Source: CAYVUM01 sp964619055 (GTDB taxonomy: Bacteria; Pseudomonadota; Alphaproteobacteria; Rhodospirillales; Defluviicoccaceae). From it: a stretch of 64,000 nt of DNA. Under the pieces are notes generated by a model. It ran no database searches. It was not told the origin of the DNA and worked only from the letters and a program-made list of their open reading frames with translations. The stretch lies in NCBI GenBank assembly GCA_964619055.1, contig CAZUDB010000003.1, forward strand, positions 1-64,000, in the 5' to 3' direction. Made by a program: the position numbers and the translations under genes. Below are positions 8,551 through 17,503 of the stretch, one piece after another. Positions within the stretch are counted from its first letter, which is position 1; every line of letters begins with the position of its first letter.

Positions 8551-8715
8551 AAAATGCGGCACCCCGCGTGGCTTGTTGGGCAACAGCGGCGCCAACCGCG
8601 CCCACTGCGGGTCGCTCAGCCAAAACTCGTCAACCATCCAGTCGCTCCCACCGTTTGGGAGCTTGAATCAGATCCGCCCCGGCTTGTGAATCCTCTTTAT
8701 GGGTCCGGAGCCTAA
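8551..8715 (-). mobile_element. Truncated IS5-like insertion sequence end
   Basis: The first about 27 codons (from ATG at 8637) read MVDEFWLSDPQWARLAPLLP, the N-terminus of IS5-family (DUF4096) transposases, then stop resembling a transposase at about 8551 where the integrase begins. Upstream of the ATG are a palindrome GCTCCCA/TGGGAGC (8644-8650 and 8656-8662) and an AT-richer segment that may hold the terminal repeat. The exact IS end cannot be fixed by eye. The rest of the transposase is gone, so the element is dead. Confidence 0.55.
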
Positions 8716-8951
8716 ACCAACACGTCCCCAAGATAGTGGCAACGCCCGCTCGACAAAATAACCAAAAGTCCTCCACCGCCACAACGGGCGTTTCGGCGAT
8801 CTTGATCCGCGATCTTTTTGCGAACTCACAAAGAACACCGCAACTGTGACGCAGGCCATAGCTGCGCGGTGCCTGCCCCTGTACTCTGAACAGAAGGGGG
8901 CAGCTGGCAAACCTTGGTACAACGTGTTGCCTAAGCAGGGAGTGTCATACG
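8716..8951. other. Gene-free segment beside the IS/integrase scar
   Basis: No convincing gene is seen. The composition is somewhat less GC-rich than flanking genes and codon use in all frames is irregular. It probably holds debris of the former element and the promoter of the protease gene that starts at 8952. Confidence 0.4.
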
Positions 8952-10049
8952 ATGAAATCGAAAACCAATGATAACGATGGCGGAAGATATGATTTGGCCT
9001 CCAAACAACTTGGCCATTGCACACTACTTGAAACACCGAGGCGCAAGGTTGAAAAGGACGTAGACTCGCATGTCTCTAGCCTGATCATTATGATCAGCTA
9101 CAAGTGGGTCAACGGCACGGTTCTGCATTATTGCTTTATGGACGAGCGTCCAGAGTGGCGTGGGTCCGATGAAGACAAGGACGTGGTGCGTGACAGTTTT
9201 CGCCAGTGGCATGAACTCCCGATCGGGATCTCGTTTCGCGAGGTTTATGACCCGCTGGAGGCGGAAATCCGGATCGGCTTCGAGCGCGGTGCCGGCTCTT
9301 GGTCCTATGTTGGTCGCGGTGCCATCGACCATCAGCCCGATCCCACCAAGCGCACCATGAATTTCGGCTGGGACCTGACCACCGATTACGGGCGGGATAC
9401 GGCGCTCCACGAAATCGGGCATGCATTGGGTTTTCCCCACAGCCACCAAAATCCGTTCTCCGGCATCGTCTGGGATGAACAGGCCGTGATCCAGTACTTC
9501 TCCGGTCCGCCCAACTGGTGGGATTCCGCCAAAATCCACCATAATATTCTCGACAAAATTCCCACCTCCGATGTCCAAGGGTCTGCATGGGATCCAAATT
9601 CGATTATGCACTACCAGTTCGAAGCGGGCCTAATTCTTGAGCCGACCAAGTATCAGGACGAACCACTGGTGCCGGAAGCCGGCCTATCCGCCACGGACAT
9701 CGAAACAGTGAAGCGGTTTTACCCGGCACTGGAGGAGTCTAAATACCCCGAGCTTCAGCCGTACCTGTCGCAACGTCTGGCCGGCGATCCGGGTGATCAG
9801 TTTGATTTTGAGATCGCACCCGAGATCAGCCGTGAATACACGCTTAGCACCCACGGCAACAACGAGCTTGTCATGGTGTTGTTTGAACAGCGTGACGGCG
9901 ATCTGGCCTATCTTGACGGCGACGACGACGGCGGAGTGGACCGCAACGCGCAGATCGTCGAGCGACTGGAGAAGGGGCGAAAGTACGTCGTGCGCGTGCG
10001 GCTCTACCACCAGAAGGTCCGTGGTGACGGTGCCATCCTGCTCACGTGA
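8952..10049 (+). CDS. Leaderless metzincin-type zinc metalloprotease
   Basis: A 365-residue protein with a full metzincin zinc site, HEIGHALGFPH (HExxHxxGxxH, about residues 153-163), and the Met-turn SIMHY about 50 residues later. This places it with matrixin/astacin-like peptidases. The domain starts near residue 48 (ISYKWVNGTVLHYCF, then VVRDSFRQWHELPIGISFREV, the usual matrixin strand-helix pattern). The C-terminal 90 residues resemble a beta-sandwich PPC-like domain with an acidic DGDDDGG turn. No signal peptide or RTX repeats are visible, so export, if any, would need another route. It sits alone next to an integrase/IS scar, which suggests it may be acquired. Confidence 0.85.
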   Translation: MKSKTNDNDGGRYDLASKQLGHCTLLETPRRKVEKDVDSHVSSLIIMISYKWVNGTVLHYCFMDERPEWRGSDEDKDVVRDSFRQWHELPIGISFREVYDPLEAEIRIGFERGAGSWSYVGRGAIDHQPDPTKRTMNFGWDLTTDYGRDTALHEIGHALGFPHSHQNPFSGIVWDEQAVIQYFSGPPNWWDSAKIHHNILDKIPTSDVQGSAWDPNSIMHYQFEAGLILEPTKYQDEPLVPEAGLSATDIETVKRFYPALEESKYPELQPYLSQRLAGDPGDQFDFEIAPEISREYTLSTHGNNELVMVLFEQRDGDLAYLDGDDDGGVDRNAQIVERLEKGRKYVVRVRLYHQKVRGDGAILLT

Positions 10050-10075
10050 CCCAGCCCAATAGATCTGTTTGGTCC

Positions 10076-10106
10076 GGTGCCGGCATCGCCGCACGATGCC
10101 GGCACC
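10076..10106 (+). terminator. Strong hairpin after the metalloprotease gene
   Basis: A perfect 13-bp inverted repeat, GGTGCCGGCATCG / CGATGCCGGCACC (10076-10088 and 10094-10106), with a 5-nt loop, 27 nt after the protease stop. No T-tract follows, so it may be a Rho-independent-like terminator, an mRNA-stabilising hairpin or a dispersed palindrome. Confidence 0.5.
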
Positions 10107-10248
10107 GGGCGCACCATTCGGCGACTTGCGAAGGCCAAATTTCGCTTGATCGCCGCGCCGGTCGTTCTCACTTCCATCGCATCGAACGCAAGCGGTTATC
10201 TTCGCTTAGCAGTGCCAAAGCGTAAACTGCTCGCGACAGGAGGACATG

Positions 10249-11415
10249 ATGGTCCAACGATCGGTGGTTTGCGCCGCCTTGGCTCTCGTGTTTACAGCCG
10301 TGACTGCTCCTTTGCTCGCTTGGGGTGATGATCGCCCCATAGTCCTCGGTGCCGTATTCAATATCAACGGCCCGCAAAGCGTGCTTGACGTTCCCGGCCA
10401 ACAAGGCGCAGCGCTGGCAACTGCCCGCATCAATCGGACTGGTGGCGTCGCCGGCAAGCCGCTTTCTCTGAGGGCGATCGACGGCGACAGCAATCCGAGA
10501 GTTCTGGATAAGACGGTCGCACAGGCGCTTCAGGGGGACAAGGGGGCGGAAATTCTTGCCCTGTTCGGGCTTGCCGACACCGACAATGCGCGCGCGGCCG
10601 GAACGGCGGCGGAGCAGGCGGGGCGCGTGTTCCTCACGAGCGGTGCCACCTCCCCGCGACTGCCGGCAGAACTCCCCAACATCTTTCTCGCCTGTTTCGG
10701 CGACAACGTGCAGGCCGCCGCCGCCGCGGAATGGGCGTTTGGCGCCCAAGGCTTGCGTACCGTCCACGTCCTCGTCGACGAGAGCCAAACATACCCGCGG
10801 CTTTTGCAGAAATACTTCGTGGACCGTTTCACCGGTCTTGGCGGCACGGTCGTCGCGACAAATCCGGTCGAGCCTAGCGATCAATCGCCGTCCGTGCCCG
10901 ACGTTGGGGAGGTTGATTTCGTGTTTTTGAGCGTGGAGACGGCCGAGGACGCCATGCGCCTCGTACCGCTCCTGCGGGACGGTGGCTACAAGGGGCCCAT
11001 CCTCGGAGGTGACGGCTACGATGCGTCCGAGGTCTGGGCGGCGCACCCGAACGCATCGGATATCTTCTTCACCACCCACGTTTGGCTCGGTCCCGAGAAC
11101 ACTAGACCGGCGACAACGGCCTTCCTCACCGCATGGAACGCCGCCCATCCGGACACCAAGCCCACTGCCTTTGCAGCACTCGCTTACGACGCCGTAGGTT
11201 TACTCGCTGCCGCGATCGGGGCCGTGGGTGCCGACGATCCCGGACGGATTTCGGCGGGGCTCGAGGGCTTGTCGGGCTATCGTGGCGCGACCGGCGAGAT
11301 TTCATTCGCGGGCGAAAGCCGCATCCCGCTGAAGCCGGTGGCGATCGTTGAGGTCGCCAATGGCGAACTCCGGTTCATCGAAAACAGGACGCCACAAGTC
11401 GTGCCGTCGCCGTGA
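10249..11415 (+). CDS. Periplasmic Leu/Ile/Val-type substrate-binding protein
   Basis: A 388-residue secreted protein. The signal peptide occupies about residues 1-26 (hydrophobic AALALVFTAVTAPLLAW). The mature part has the Peripla_BP_6 fold: IVLGAVFNINGPQSVLDVPGQQ, GGVAGKPLSLRAIDGDSNP, then VFLTSGATSPRLP and a C-terminal lobe with FAALAYDAVGLLAAAI. It would deliver a branched-chain amino acid, amide or similar ligand to an ABC transporter, but no permease or ATPase gene is adjacent, so it is an orphan receptor here. ATG 10249 is preferred over 10246 because AGGAGG (10238-10243) is then 5 nt away. Confidence 0.88.
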   Translation: MVQRSVVCAALALVFTAVTAPLLAWGDDRPIVLGAVFNINGPQSVLDVPGQQGAALATARINRTGGVAGKPLSLRAIDGDSNPRVLDKTVAQALQGDKGAEILALFGLADTDNARAAGTAAEQAGRVFLTSGATSPRLPAELPNIFLACFGDNVQAAAAAEWAFGAQGLRTVHVLVDESQTYPRLLQKYFVDRFTGLGGTVVATNPVEPSDQSPSVPDVGEVDFVFLSVETAEDAMRLVPLLRDGGYKGPILGGDGYDASEVWAAHPNASDIFFTTHVWLGPENTRPATTAFLTAWNAAHPDTKPTAFAALAYDAVGLLAAAIGAVGADDPGRISAGLEGLSGYRGATGEISFAGESRIPLKPVAIVEVANGELRFIENRTPQVVPSP

Positions 11416-11603
11416 GCCCGCAGGTCTTTGCTCACAGCGAGGAAAGCAGCCGGGCCAACGTGTCGATCCGGTCAACCTCTCAGGGCGAATTGTTCAAACC
11501 AATCACCCGCGGATGTTTCGTCATCGGTCTTGACGGTGACACCCCCACATAGCCCGCAACGACGACATGCCTCTTCAAGTAGCGCGACGTCGCCGCCGAG
11601 TCG

Positions 11604-13484
11604 TCAGACCTCCAGCATCCGGATTTCGTTGTTGGCCTTACGCAGGCGATCGGCGAGCAGCCGGCCCAAGTTGGTCAACAATGTCATTTGAATCGCCGGG
11701 CGAGCGTAGGCGAGTTCCGCCAAAGCTTCCAAGCCCACCTCGTAACACTCCACGGCCTCGTCGGCGACCACGTCGGCCGTGCGCGCGGCGCCGGACAACA
11801 GCGCCATCTCACCGAAGCACACGCCCGCGTTCATGGCGGCGAGCCGCTTGGATCGGCCGGCGCCCAGGTTGAGCCGCACGGACACGCGGCCTTTGGCGAG
11901 CAGGAAAAATCGGTCCGCTTTCTCACCCTCGCGGATAATTTGCTCTCCCGGCGCGTAGTGGGTGCGGCGCGCTGCCGCGGCCAGTACCGCTAGGTCGTCG
12001 CCTGTCAAACCCTTGAACAACGCTTGCTGGCTGAGATCGAACGCGACGTCATCGCGCACGTCGGCGCCGGCCATGGACAGCAGACGCTCCTCGGCCGCCT
12101 CCAGCGCCGCATCCACATCGACGTACATCGCGTCCACGGCAAACCCGGCGTCCGCAAGCGCGGCACCGACGGCCACGCGACGCTCGGGCGTGCAGATGCT
12201 AGTGGTGCGGCCGGCGCCGGCGTAGCGGCCGGCAAGGTCGACCAAAAGGGCCGCCGCCGGAGCATCCACATGGCTGACATGCCGGAGGTCCAGAATCAAA
12301 TGCTGGATCGGCTCGTCCTGACTGTCCAACTGCCGCAGCAGGCGCTCCACAGCCGCCATGTAAAGGCTGCCCTGAAGCTGGATGATCCAGATGCCGCGGC
12401 CAAGCCGATCGAGCGTTGCCGTCGTCGCCGCGTCGCGCATCCGGTTGCTGCGAATTACGTCGCCGCGAAGGGTGCGTCGCACCACTTCGTCCAGCATGGT
12501 TTGCGCGTCGAAGATGTGGAGACCGAAGCGGTGGGACAACTCCTCGCACACGGCGATGCCACGGACACTGTTGCCGTTGCTGTCCAGGCGCGGCGAGAAC
12601 ACGCCGATGCCGAACTGCCCGGGCAACACCGCGATGATGCCGCCGCCGACGCCGCTTTTGGCAGGCAGTCCAACGCGGAACCCCCACTCACCGGAATAGT
12701 CATACATGCCGCAGGAGTACATGACCGCGATGACGTGGCGGACGTGCTCTTCCGACAGTGCTTGCGCACCGGTGAGCGGGTTGCGACCGCCGGCCGCGAG
12801 CGTCGCCGCCATCACCGCCAAGTCGCGTGCCGTTACCGTGATCGAGCACTGCTGGAAATAGAGGTTCAAGTGCTCGGCAATGGGCTCAGCGATCATCTGA
12901 CCGTTGAGCATCAGGTAGGCAATCGCCCGATTGCGGTGACCGGTCTCAAGTTCCGAACGGAACACGGCCTCGTTCAATTCGAGCGGACGGCCGCAGTATC
13001 GCTCGAACATCTCAAGGAGGCGTCGCAGTCGCGCGTCCGGCGTCGGTCCGTCGATCAAAGAGGTGGTCGCGATCGCGCCAGCATTCACCATGGGGTTGAA
13101 GGGCCGGTTGCTGCGCTGGTCGAATTCGATGGCGTTGAACGGCTCGCCGCTGGGCTCCACACCAACGTGGCCCAAAACTGGATCGCGTCCCAGCCCTTCC
13201 AGGGCCAAGCCGTAAACGAAGGCCTTGGAAATGGACTGAATTGTAAACGACGCTTGGCTGTCGCCGGCCTCGTAGATGGCGCCATCGGCCGTGGCGATGC
13301 AGATACCAAACTGATCCGGATCGACCGCGGCCAATTCGGGAATATAGTCCGCAACCGCACCATGGTTGAGCGGCAGGCACTTGGCGTAAACGGCTTGCAA
13401 AGCGTCATGAATCAGCGTTGCACGGCCGGTATCGGTGATGAACGGAGCAGCCGTGTTATCGCTGAACCCGGGCGATTGATCCAT
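11604..13484 (-). CDS. glsA: Glutaminase-STAS-cNMP-binding fusion protein
   Basis: A 626-residue three-domain protein. Residues about 20-310 are a serine-dependent beta-lactamase-like glutaminase with the S-x-x-K site (Ser84-Lys87 in QSISK), NPMVNAGAIA and AKSGVGGGIIAVLPG; it hydrolyses glutamine to glutamate and ammonia. Residues about 355-470 form a STAS domain (IQHLILDLRHVSHVDAPAAALL). Residues about 480-600 form a cyclic-nucleotide-binding domain (EQIIREGEKADRFFLLAKGRV, CFGEMALLSGAARTADV, the phosphate-binding cassette). The extra domains suggest allosteric control by a nucleotide. GGAGG precedes the ATG. Divergent from the antiporter gene. Confidence 0.92.
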   Translation of the reverse strand: MDQSPGFSDNTAAPFITDTGRATLIHDALQAVYAKCLPLNHGAVADYIPELAAVDPDQFGICIATADGAIYEAGDSQASFTIQSISKAFVYGLALEGLGRDPVLGHVGVEPSGEPFNAIEFDQRSNRPFNPMVNAGAIATTSLIDGPTPDARLRRLLEMFERYCGRPLELNEAVFRSELETGHRNRAIAYLMLNGQMIAEPIAEHLNLYFQQCSITVTARDLAVMAATLAAGGRNPLTGAQALSEEHVRHVIAVMYSCGMYDYSGEWGFRVGLPAKSGVGGGIIAVLPGQFGIGVFSPRLDSNGNSVRGIAVCEELSHRFGLHIFDAQTMLDEVVRRTLRGDVIRSNRMRDAATTATLDRLGRGIWIIQLQGSLYMAAVERLLRQLDSQDEPIQHLILDLRHVSHVDAPAAALLVDLAGRYAGAGRTTSICTPERRVAVGAALADAGFAVDAMYVDVDAALEAAEERLLSMAGADVRDDVAFDLSQQALFKGLTGDDLAVLAAAARRTHYAPGEQIIREGEKADRFFLLAKGRVSVRLNLGAGRSKRLAAMNAGVCFGEMALLSGAARTADVVADEAVECYEVGLEALAELAYARPAIQMTLLTNLGRLLADRLRKANNEIRMLEV

Positions 13485-13745
13485 CGGCGAACCTCCATAG
13501 CATCAGCGCCGACGGTCCGCGTCGCCGCCAACATGCCCAATAAATAAGCAAAAAATAGCTTGCGGGCCAATCGCCCAATACATGTGCAAGACCCTAACGG
13601 GCCATGGAGCCTGCTGTCAATCCTGGCAGGCGGCTCCAACAATCGGATCAGGGACATTCGTGTCGAAGGACGGCGTGCGGCCAGAATTGGATTGATCCGA
13701 GGCTGTGAGCGGCTACGCTGCGGCAAAACCGCGAAGCATCGCGCG

Positions 13746-15455
13746 ATGGAAGCGCCGCGCGACGGGACAACGGAGCCTCCCGTGATCCAGTCTATTCCCA
13801 TAACTGAGGCCTGGACGTTCGCCCTTGGCCTTGCCTTCGTCCTCGGCTTTGGCGCGCGGCAAATCGGCTTGCCCCCGTTGATCGGGTTTCTGTTGGCTGG
13901 CTTCGTGCTGAACGTCCTCGGCGTCTCCAAGAACGAAGTCATCGATCACCTGTCCGACTTGGGCGTTACGCTGCTGTTGTTCACCATCGGCCTGAAGCTG
14001 AAGATAAAAACACTGGCTCGCCCGGAGGTGTGGGGAGCGTCATTCCTGCATGCCGCCATCACGTCCGTTGTGTTCGGCTTCCTGATCCTGGGGTTGGCTG
14101 CTCTTCAGCTTGGCCCGTTCGCCGGCCTGGATACCAAGGCTGCGTTTTTGCTTGCCTTTGCGCTCTCCTTCTCGAGCACGGTGTTCGCCGTCAAGATCCT
14201 GGAGGATAAAGGGGAGCTTGCGACGCTCCATGCCCGCACCGCCATCGGCATCCTGATTATGCAGGACGTGTTTGCAGTCGTTTTCCTCACGGCATCCTCC
14301 GGCAAGCTGCCGTCAATTTGGGCCCTCAGTCTGGTTGCGCTGCTCGCCGTTCGCCCGGTGCTGGTGTTCATGCTTCGCCGTGTGGGCCATGGGGAGCTGC
14401 TGCCGCTGTTCGGTTTATTCGCGGCATTGGCCTTGGGCGTGGAGTGGTTCCAGGCCGTCGGCCTGAAACCCGATCTTGGCGCTCTCATCTTTGGGATGTT
14501 GCTGGCAAGCGAAAAGCAGGCTGCGGAAGTTGCGGATAAGCTGTTCGGCTTCAAGGAGCTGCTGTTGGTCGGCTTCTTCGTCAACATCGGCCTAGCTGAA
14601 TTGCCCGGACTCGACAACGTGCTGGTTGCGTTGCTGTTTGTGGCTCTGGTGCCGCTCAAGGTGGCGCTCTTCTTCTATCTTCTCACGCGCTTCAGTTTGA
14701 GCGGCCGAACGGCGGCGTTGTCGTCCATCGTTTTGGCCAATTACAGCGAATTTGGATTAATTGTCGGTGGAGTGGGCGTTGCGCTGGGGCTGATCGAGCC
14801 CACGTGGCTGGTCACGATCGCGATCGCGCTGTCGCTGTCATTCATCGTCGGCGCCCCCTTGAACCGGATGGCGCACAGCCTCTGCAGCCGGGCGCGAACT
14901 CGCTTGGCGAGCTATGAGGTCGCCACCCGACATCCGGAGGAGCAGACCTTCGACACGGGTGACGCGGAGATCGCCATCTTCGGCATGGGCCGCATCGGCA
15001 CTGGCGCATACGACTATCTGGCCCAAGCCGTAAGCAAAAAACTGATCGGCATCGAAGCCCTGCCGGAGAAGGTCGCCGAGCACGTCGAGGCAGGCCGAAC
15101 CGTTATCCAAGGCGACGCCACCGACCCCACCTTCTGGGCGCGCTGTCAGAAAAGCGGCGTCCAGGCCGTGCTCTTGGCCATGCCTGAGCACCAAGCCAAT
15201 CTCTACGCCCTGGAGCAGCTCCGCAGCCAGGGCTTCAGCGGCTTCGTCGCCGCCCTTGCGCAGTACCCGGACCGGGCGGAGCAGCTCGTTCAGGCGGGTG
15301 CCAATGTGGCCTACAACGCCTTCGAAACGGCCGGCGCCGGATTCGCCGCCCACGCGGCGGAACGCTTCCCAGACAATGGGCCTTTGACCCAACCTGCCAC
15401 GGCTGGGCCGCAGGGGCCGTCAAGCCCGCGCCCGGCCGGACAGCCAGCGGAGTAA
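13746..15455 (+). CDS. Kef/CPA2-type cation:proton antiporter with TrkA-N domain
   Basis: About 569 residues. An N-terminal CPA2 membrane domain of roughly 12 helices has the characteristic GLPPLIGFLLAGFVLN, DLGVTLLLFTIGLKL, SFSSTVFAVKIL and LANYSEFGLIVGGVG segments. A C-terminal Rossmann RCK/TrkA-N domain starts near residue 420 (EIAIFGMGRIGTGAYDYLAQ, then VIQGDATDPTFW), which binds NAD(H) and gates transport. It probably exports K+ or Na+ in exchange for protons. An alternative GTG at 13782 (VIQSIPITEAW) has a GGAG site 6 nt upstream and may be the true start. The last 30 residues are a low-complexity Pro/Gly tail. Confidence 0.9.
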   Translation: MEAPRDGTTEPPVIQSIPITEAWTFALGLAFVLGFGARQIGLPPLIGFLLAGFVLNVLGVSKNEVIDHLSDLGVTLLLFTIGLKLKIKTLARPEVWGASFLHAAITSVVFGFLILGLAALQLGPFAGLDTKAAFLLAFALSFSSTVFAVKILEDKGELATLHARTAIGILIMQDVFAVVFLTASSGKLPSIWALSLVALLAVRPVLVFMLRRVGHGELLPLFGLFAALALGVEWFQAVGLKPDLGALIFGMLLASEKQAAEVADKLFGFKELLLVGFFVNIGLAELPGLDNVLVALLFVALVPLKVALFFYLLTRFSLSGRTAALSSIVLANYSEFGLIVGGVGVALGLIEPTWLVTIAIALSLSFIVGAPLNRMAHSLCSRARTRLASYEVATRHPEEQTFDTGDAEIAIFGMGRIGTGAYDYLAQAVSKKLIGIEALPEKVAEHVEAGRTVIQGDATDPTFWARCQKSGVQAVLLAMPEHQANLYALEQLRSQGFSGFVAALAQYPDRAEQLVQAGANVAYNAFETAGAGFAAHAAERFPDNGPLTQPATAGPQGPSSPRPAGQPAE

Positions 15456-15490
15456 CCGGCCGCCGGCCCGCCTCTGAAGATCTGGACACT

Positions 15491-16990
15491 GTGAGCAAGA
15501 TGCGGCTGAACCACTTCATCAATGGTCATTTTGTGCCTGGCCGCTCCGATCGGTTTGGCGACGTCCACAATCCCGCGACCGGTGCCATCGACGCGCAAGT
15601 CCCGTTGGCCCTGAAGGCGGAGGCGGAAGCGGCGGTTGGTGCTGCAGAGGCCGCATTTCCGGCCTGGGCCGCAACCCCACCGCTTTTGCGGGCACGAATC
15701 CTGTTCCGCATCAAGGCGATGCTGGAGGCCAACCGCGACGCCCTCGTCCGCGCGATCGTTGCCGAGCACGGCAAGGTCGTGGCGGACGCCGATGCCGAGC
15801 TGACTCGTGGCCTGGAGGTAGTGGAGTTCGCCTGCGGCATCCCGCATCTGCTGAAGGGGGAGTACACGGAAAGCGTGGCGCGGGAGGTGGATTCCTGGTC
15901 TCTGCGCCAACCGCTCGGCGTCTGTGCCGGCATCACTCCGTTCAACTTCCCGGCCATGGTGCCGATGTGGATGTGGCCGGTGGCGATCGCCTGCGGCAAC
16001 ACGTTTGTCCTGAAGCCATCCGAGAAGGTGCCGTCCTGCGCGCTCCATGTGGCCGAGCTGGTGCGGGAGTCTGGCCTTCCCGATGGGGTGCTCAACGTCA
16101 TCAACGGCGATCATGAGGCGGTGGAAGCGCTCCTTGCCGACCCGCGCATCGCCGGCATCAGCTTCGTCGGGTCCACCCCCGTGGCCCGGCACGTCTACAC
16201 CACCGGTACCAGCCACGGTAAAAGAGTCCAAGCCCTGGCCGGGGCCAAGAATCACATGGTGGTGCTGCCCGACGCGGATATGGACCAGGCGACGGATGCC
16301 CTGATGGGCGCTGCCTTCGGGTCCGCGGGCGAACGCTGCATGGCGGTCTCCGTTGCCGTCGCCGTCGCCGGAGCGGCCGAGCCGTTGCTGGAGCGCCTGG
16401 TCCCGCGCACCCGGGCCTTGAAGGTGGGGCCGGGCCTGGACCCGGACTCGGAAATGGGCCCCCTGATCACGGGCACCCATCGCGACCGCGTCGCCGGTTA
16501 CATCGACCTTGGGATTGAGGAGGGGGCAGACCTGCTTGTGGACGGACGCGGGCTAACGCTCCAGGGCTACGAGCAGGGGTTCTTCCTTGGCGCCAGCCTG
16601 TTCGACCGCGTCACGCCGGAGATGGGGATCTATCAGGACGAAATCTTCGGACCTGTATTGTGCGTGGTTCGGGCACCGGACTTCGAGGCCGCGATGCGCC
16701 TCGTCAACGGCCATCCCATGGGCAACGGAGCGGCGGTGTTCACCCGCGACGGCGACACGGCTCGCGCCTTTGCCACCGGCATCCAGGCAGGAATGGTCGG
16801 GGTCAATGTGGCGATCCCGGTGCCGATGGCGTTTCACAGCTTCGGTGGCTGGAAACAATCGTTGTTTGGCGACCAGCACATCCACGGCTCCGAGGGCGTG
16901 CGGTTCTACACGCGTTACAAGGTCGTTACGTCGCGCTGGCCGTCCGGATCGCACGCCGCCGCATCGTTCGTGATGCCGACCACGCGTTAA
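15491..16990 (+). CDS. mmsA: Methylmalonate-semialdehyde dehydrogenase (CoA-acylating)
   Basis: A 499-residue aldehyde dehydrogenase matching MmsA in length. The hallmark glutamate-less active site reads GSAGERCMAVSVAV (catalytic Cys about 283). Other marks are CAGITPFNFPAMVPMWMWP, LKPSEKVPSCAL, FVGSTPVARHVY and IYQDEIFGPVLCV. It converts (methyl)malonate semialdehyde to propionyl- or acetyl-CoA in valine, inositol or beta-alanine catabolism and needs NAD+ and CoA. The GTG start at 15491 is followed by an in-frame ATG at 15500. Its propionyl-CoA product would feed the methylmalonyl/ethylmalonyl-CoA chemistry encoded further on. Confidence 0.93.
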   Translation: MSKMRLNHFINGHFVPGRSDRFGDVHNPATGAIDAQVPLALKAEAEAAVGAAEAAFPAWAATPPLLRARILFRIKAMLEANRDALVRAIVAEHGKVVADADAELTRGLEVVEFACGIPHLLKGEYTESVAREVDSWSLRQPLGVCAGITPFNFPAMVPMWMWPVAIACGNTFVLKPSEKVPSCALHVAELVRESGLPDGVLNVINGDHEAVEALLADPRIAGISFVGSTPVARHVYTTGTSHGKRVQALAGAKNHMVVLPDADMDQATDALMGAAFGSAGERCMAVSVAVAVAGAAEPLLERLVPRTRALKVGPGLDPDSEMGPLITGTHRDRVAGYIDLGIEEGADLLVDGRGLTLQGYEQGFFLGASLFDRVTPEMGIYQDEIFGPVLCVVRAPDFEAAMRLVNGHPMGNGAAVFTRDGDTARAFATGIQAGMVGVNVAIPVPMAFHSFGGWKQSLFGDQHIHGSEGVRFYTRYKVVTSRWPSGSHAAASFVMPTTR

Positions 16991-17503
16991 TCAAGCCCAA
17001 TGCGCCACCAATTACGTCGCAGTTGTCCGTCGATCCGAGCAAGTGAAGGTGGCGACAACATGAACCTGTTTGAAAATAACGACGAACCCCCGCGCGGCGC
17101 CGGTTCACGGCAGGCGGGGGTTCGAAAAGCGGAGGTCATGTTGTCTCCGCGCCCGACTGTGTCGAGGCATAGTCTGGTCTTTTTGATCTGCTGCCGGTGC
17201 CAGAGGGCCGGCAGCTCGGTTCGCGCCAGGTGGAGTAAGCTCGATCCTTTTTTCTCCACGTTGTCTTGAACACCACTTCAGTATCGGATCATGAAACTTT
17301 CGTGTCAAGCCAAACCGTACGGGATCACGCTCGCCCTTTGGTGGCGGGTCAAGCAGGCGCCGGCACGGCACTTTGGAGGGCCGAAGCCACACTCTCGGAT
17401 CATCGCGATGGTGGCGCGAGAGCCAGCGAATGCCCCATATTGTCGTAATGACACCTGTGCGCGGCAGGGCGCGACCGCGCACCACTAAGGGAGAACAGGC
17501 ATC
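16991..17503. other. Long intergenic region between mmsA and lpdA
   Basis: 513 nt without a convincing gene. Its only clear structure is the nested inverted repeat at 17054-17145 listed separately. The remainder up to lpdA shows irregular codon use in all frames and presumably contains the lpdA promoter; I could not place -35/-10 boxes with confidence. Confidence 0.5.
17054..17145. repeat. Nested inverted repeats
   Basis: The outer arms GACAACATGA / TCATGTTGTC (17054-17063 and 17136-17145) enclose inner arms CGAACCCCCGC / GCGGGGGTTCG (17083-17093 and 17114-17124). Both pairs match perfectly. Folded, they give a two-tier stem of 10 and 11 bp with a 20-nt apical loop. No T-tract follows, so a simple terminator is unlikely; a structured leader RNA or small RNA is possible. 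Confidence 0.6.

Noticed and set aside
8668..9036. Minus-strand ORF over the protease gene start
   Set aside because: It contains a phrase faintly like a transposase end (FGYFVERALPLSW), but the surroundings do not align with any transposase and the frame overlaps the well-supported protease N-terminus.
12024..13547. Long plus-strand open frame of 507 codons
   Set aside because: Antisense of the glutaminase fusion with no recognisable domains.
16991..17503. Short ORFs across the nested inverted repeats (for example one starting at 17059)
   Set aside because: No ribosome site, Arg/Ser-rich shadow-like composition, and the coding frame would run through both arms of the palindromes; a non-coding structure fits better.
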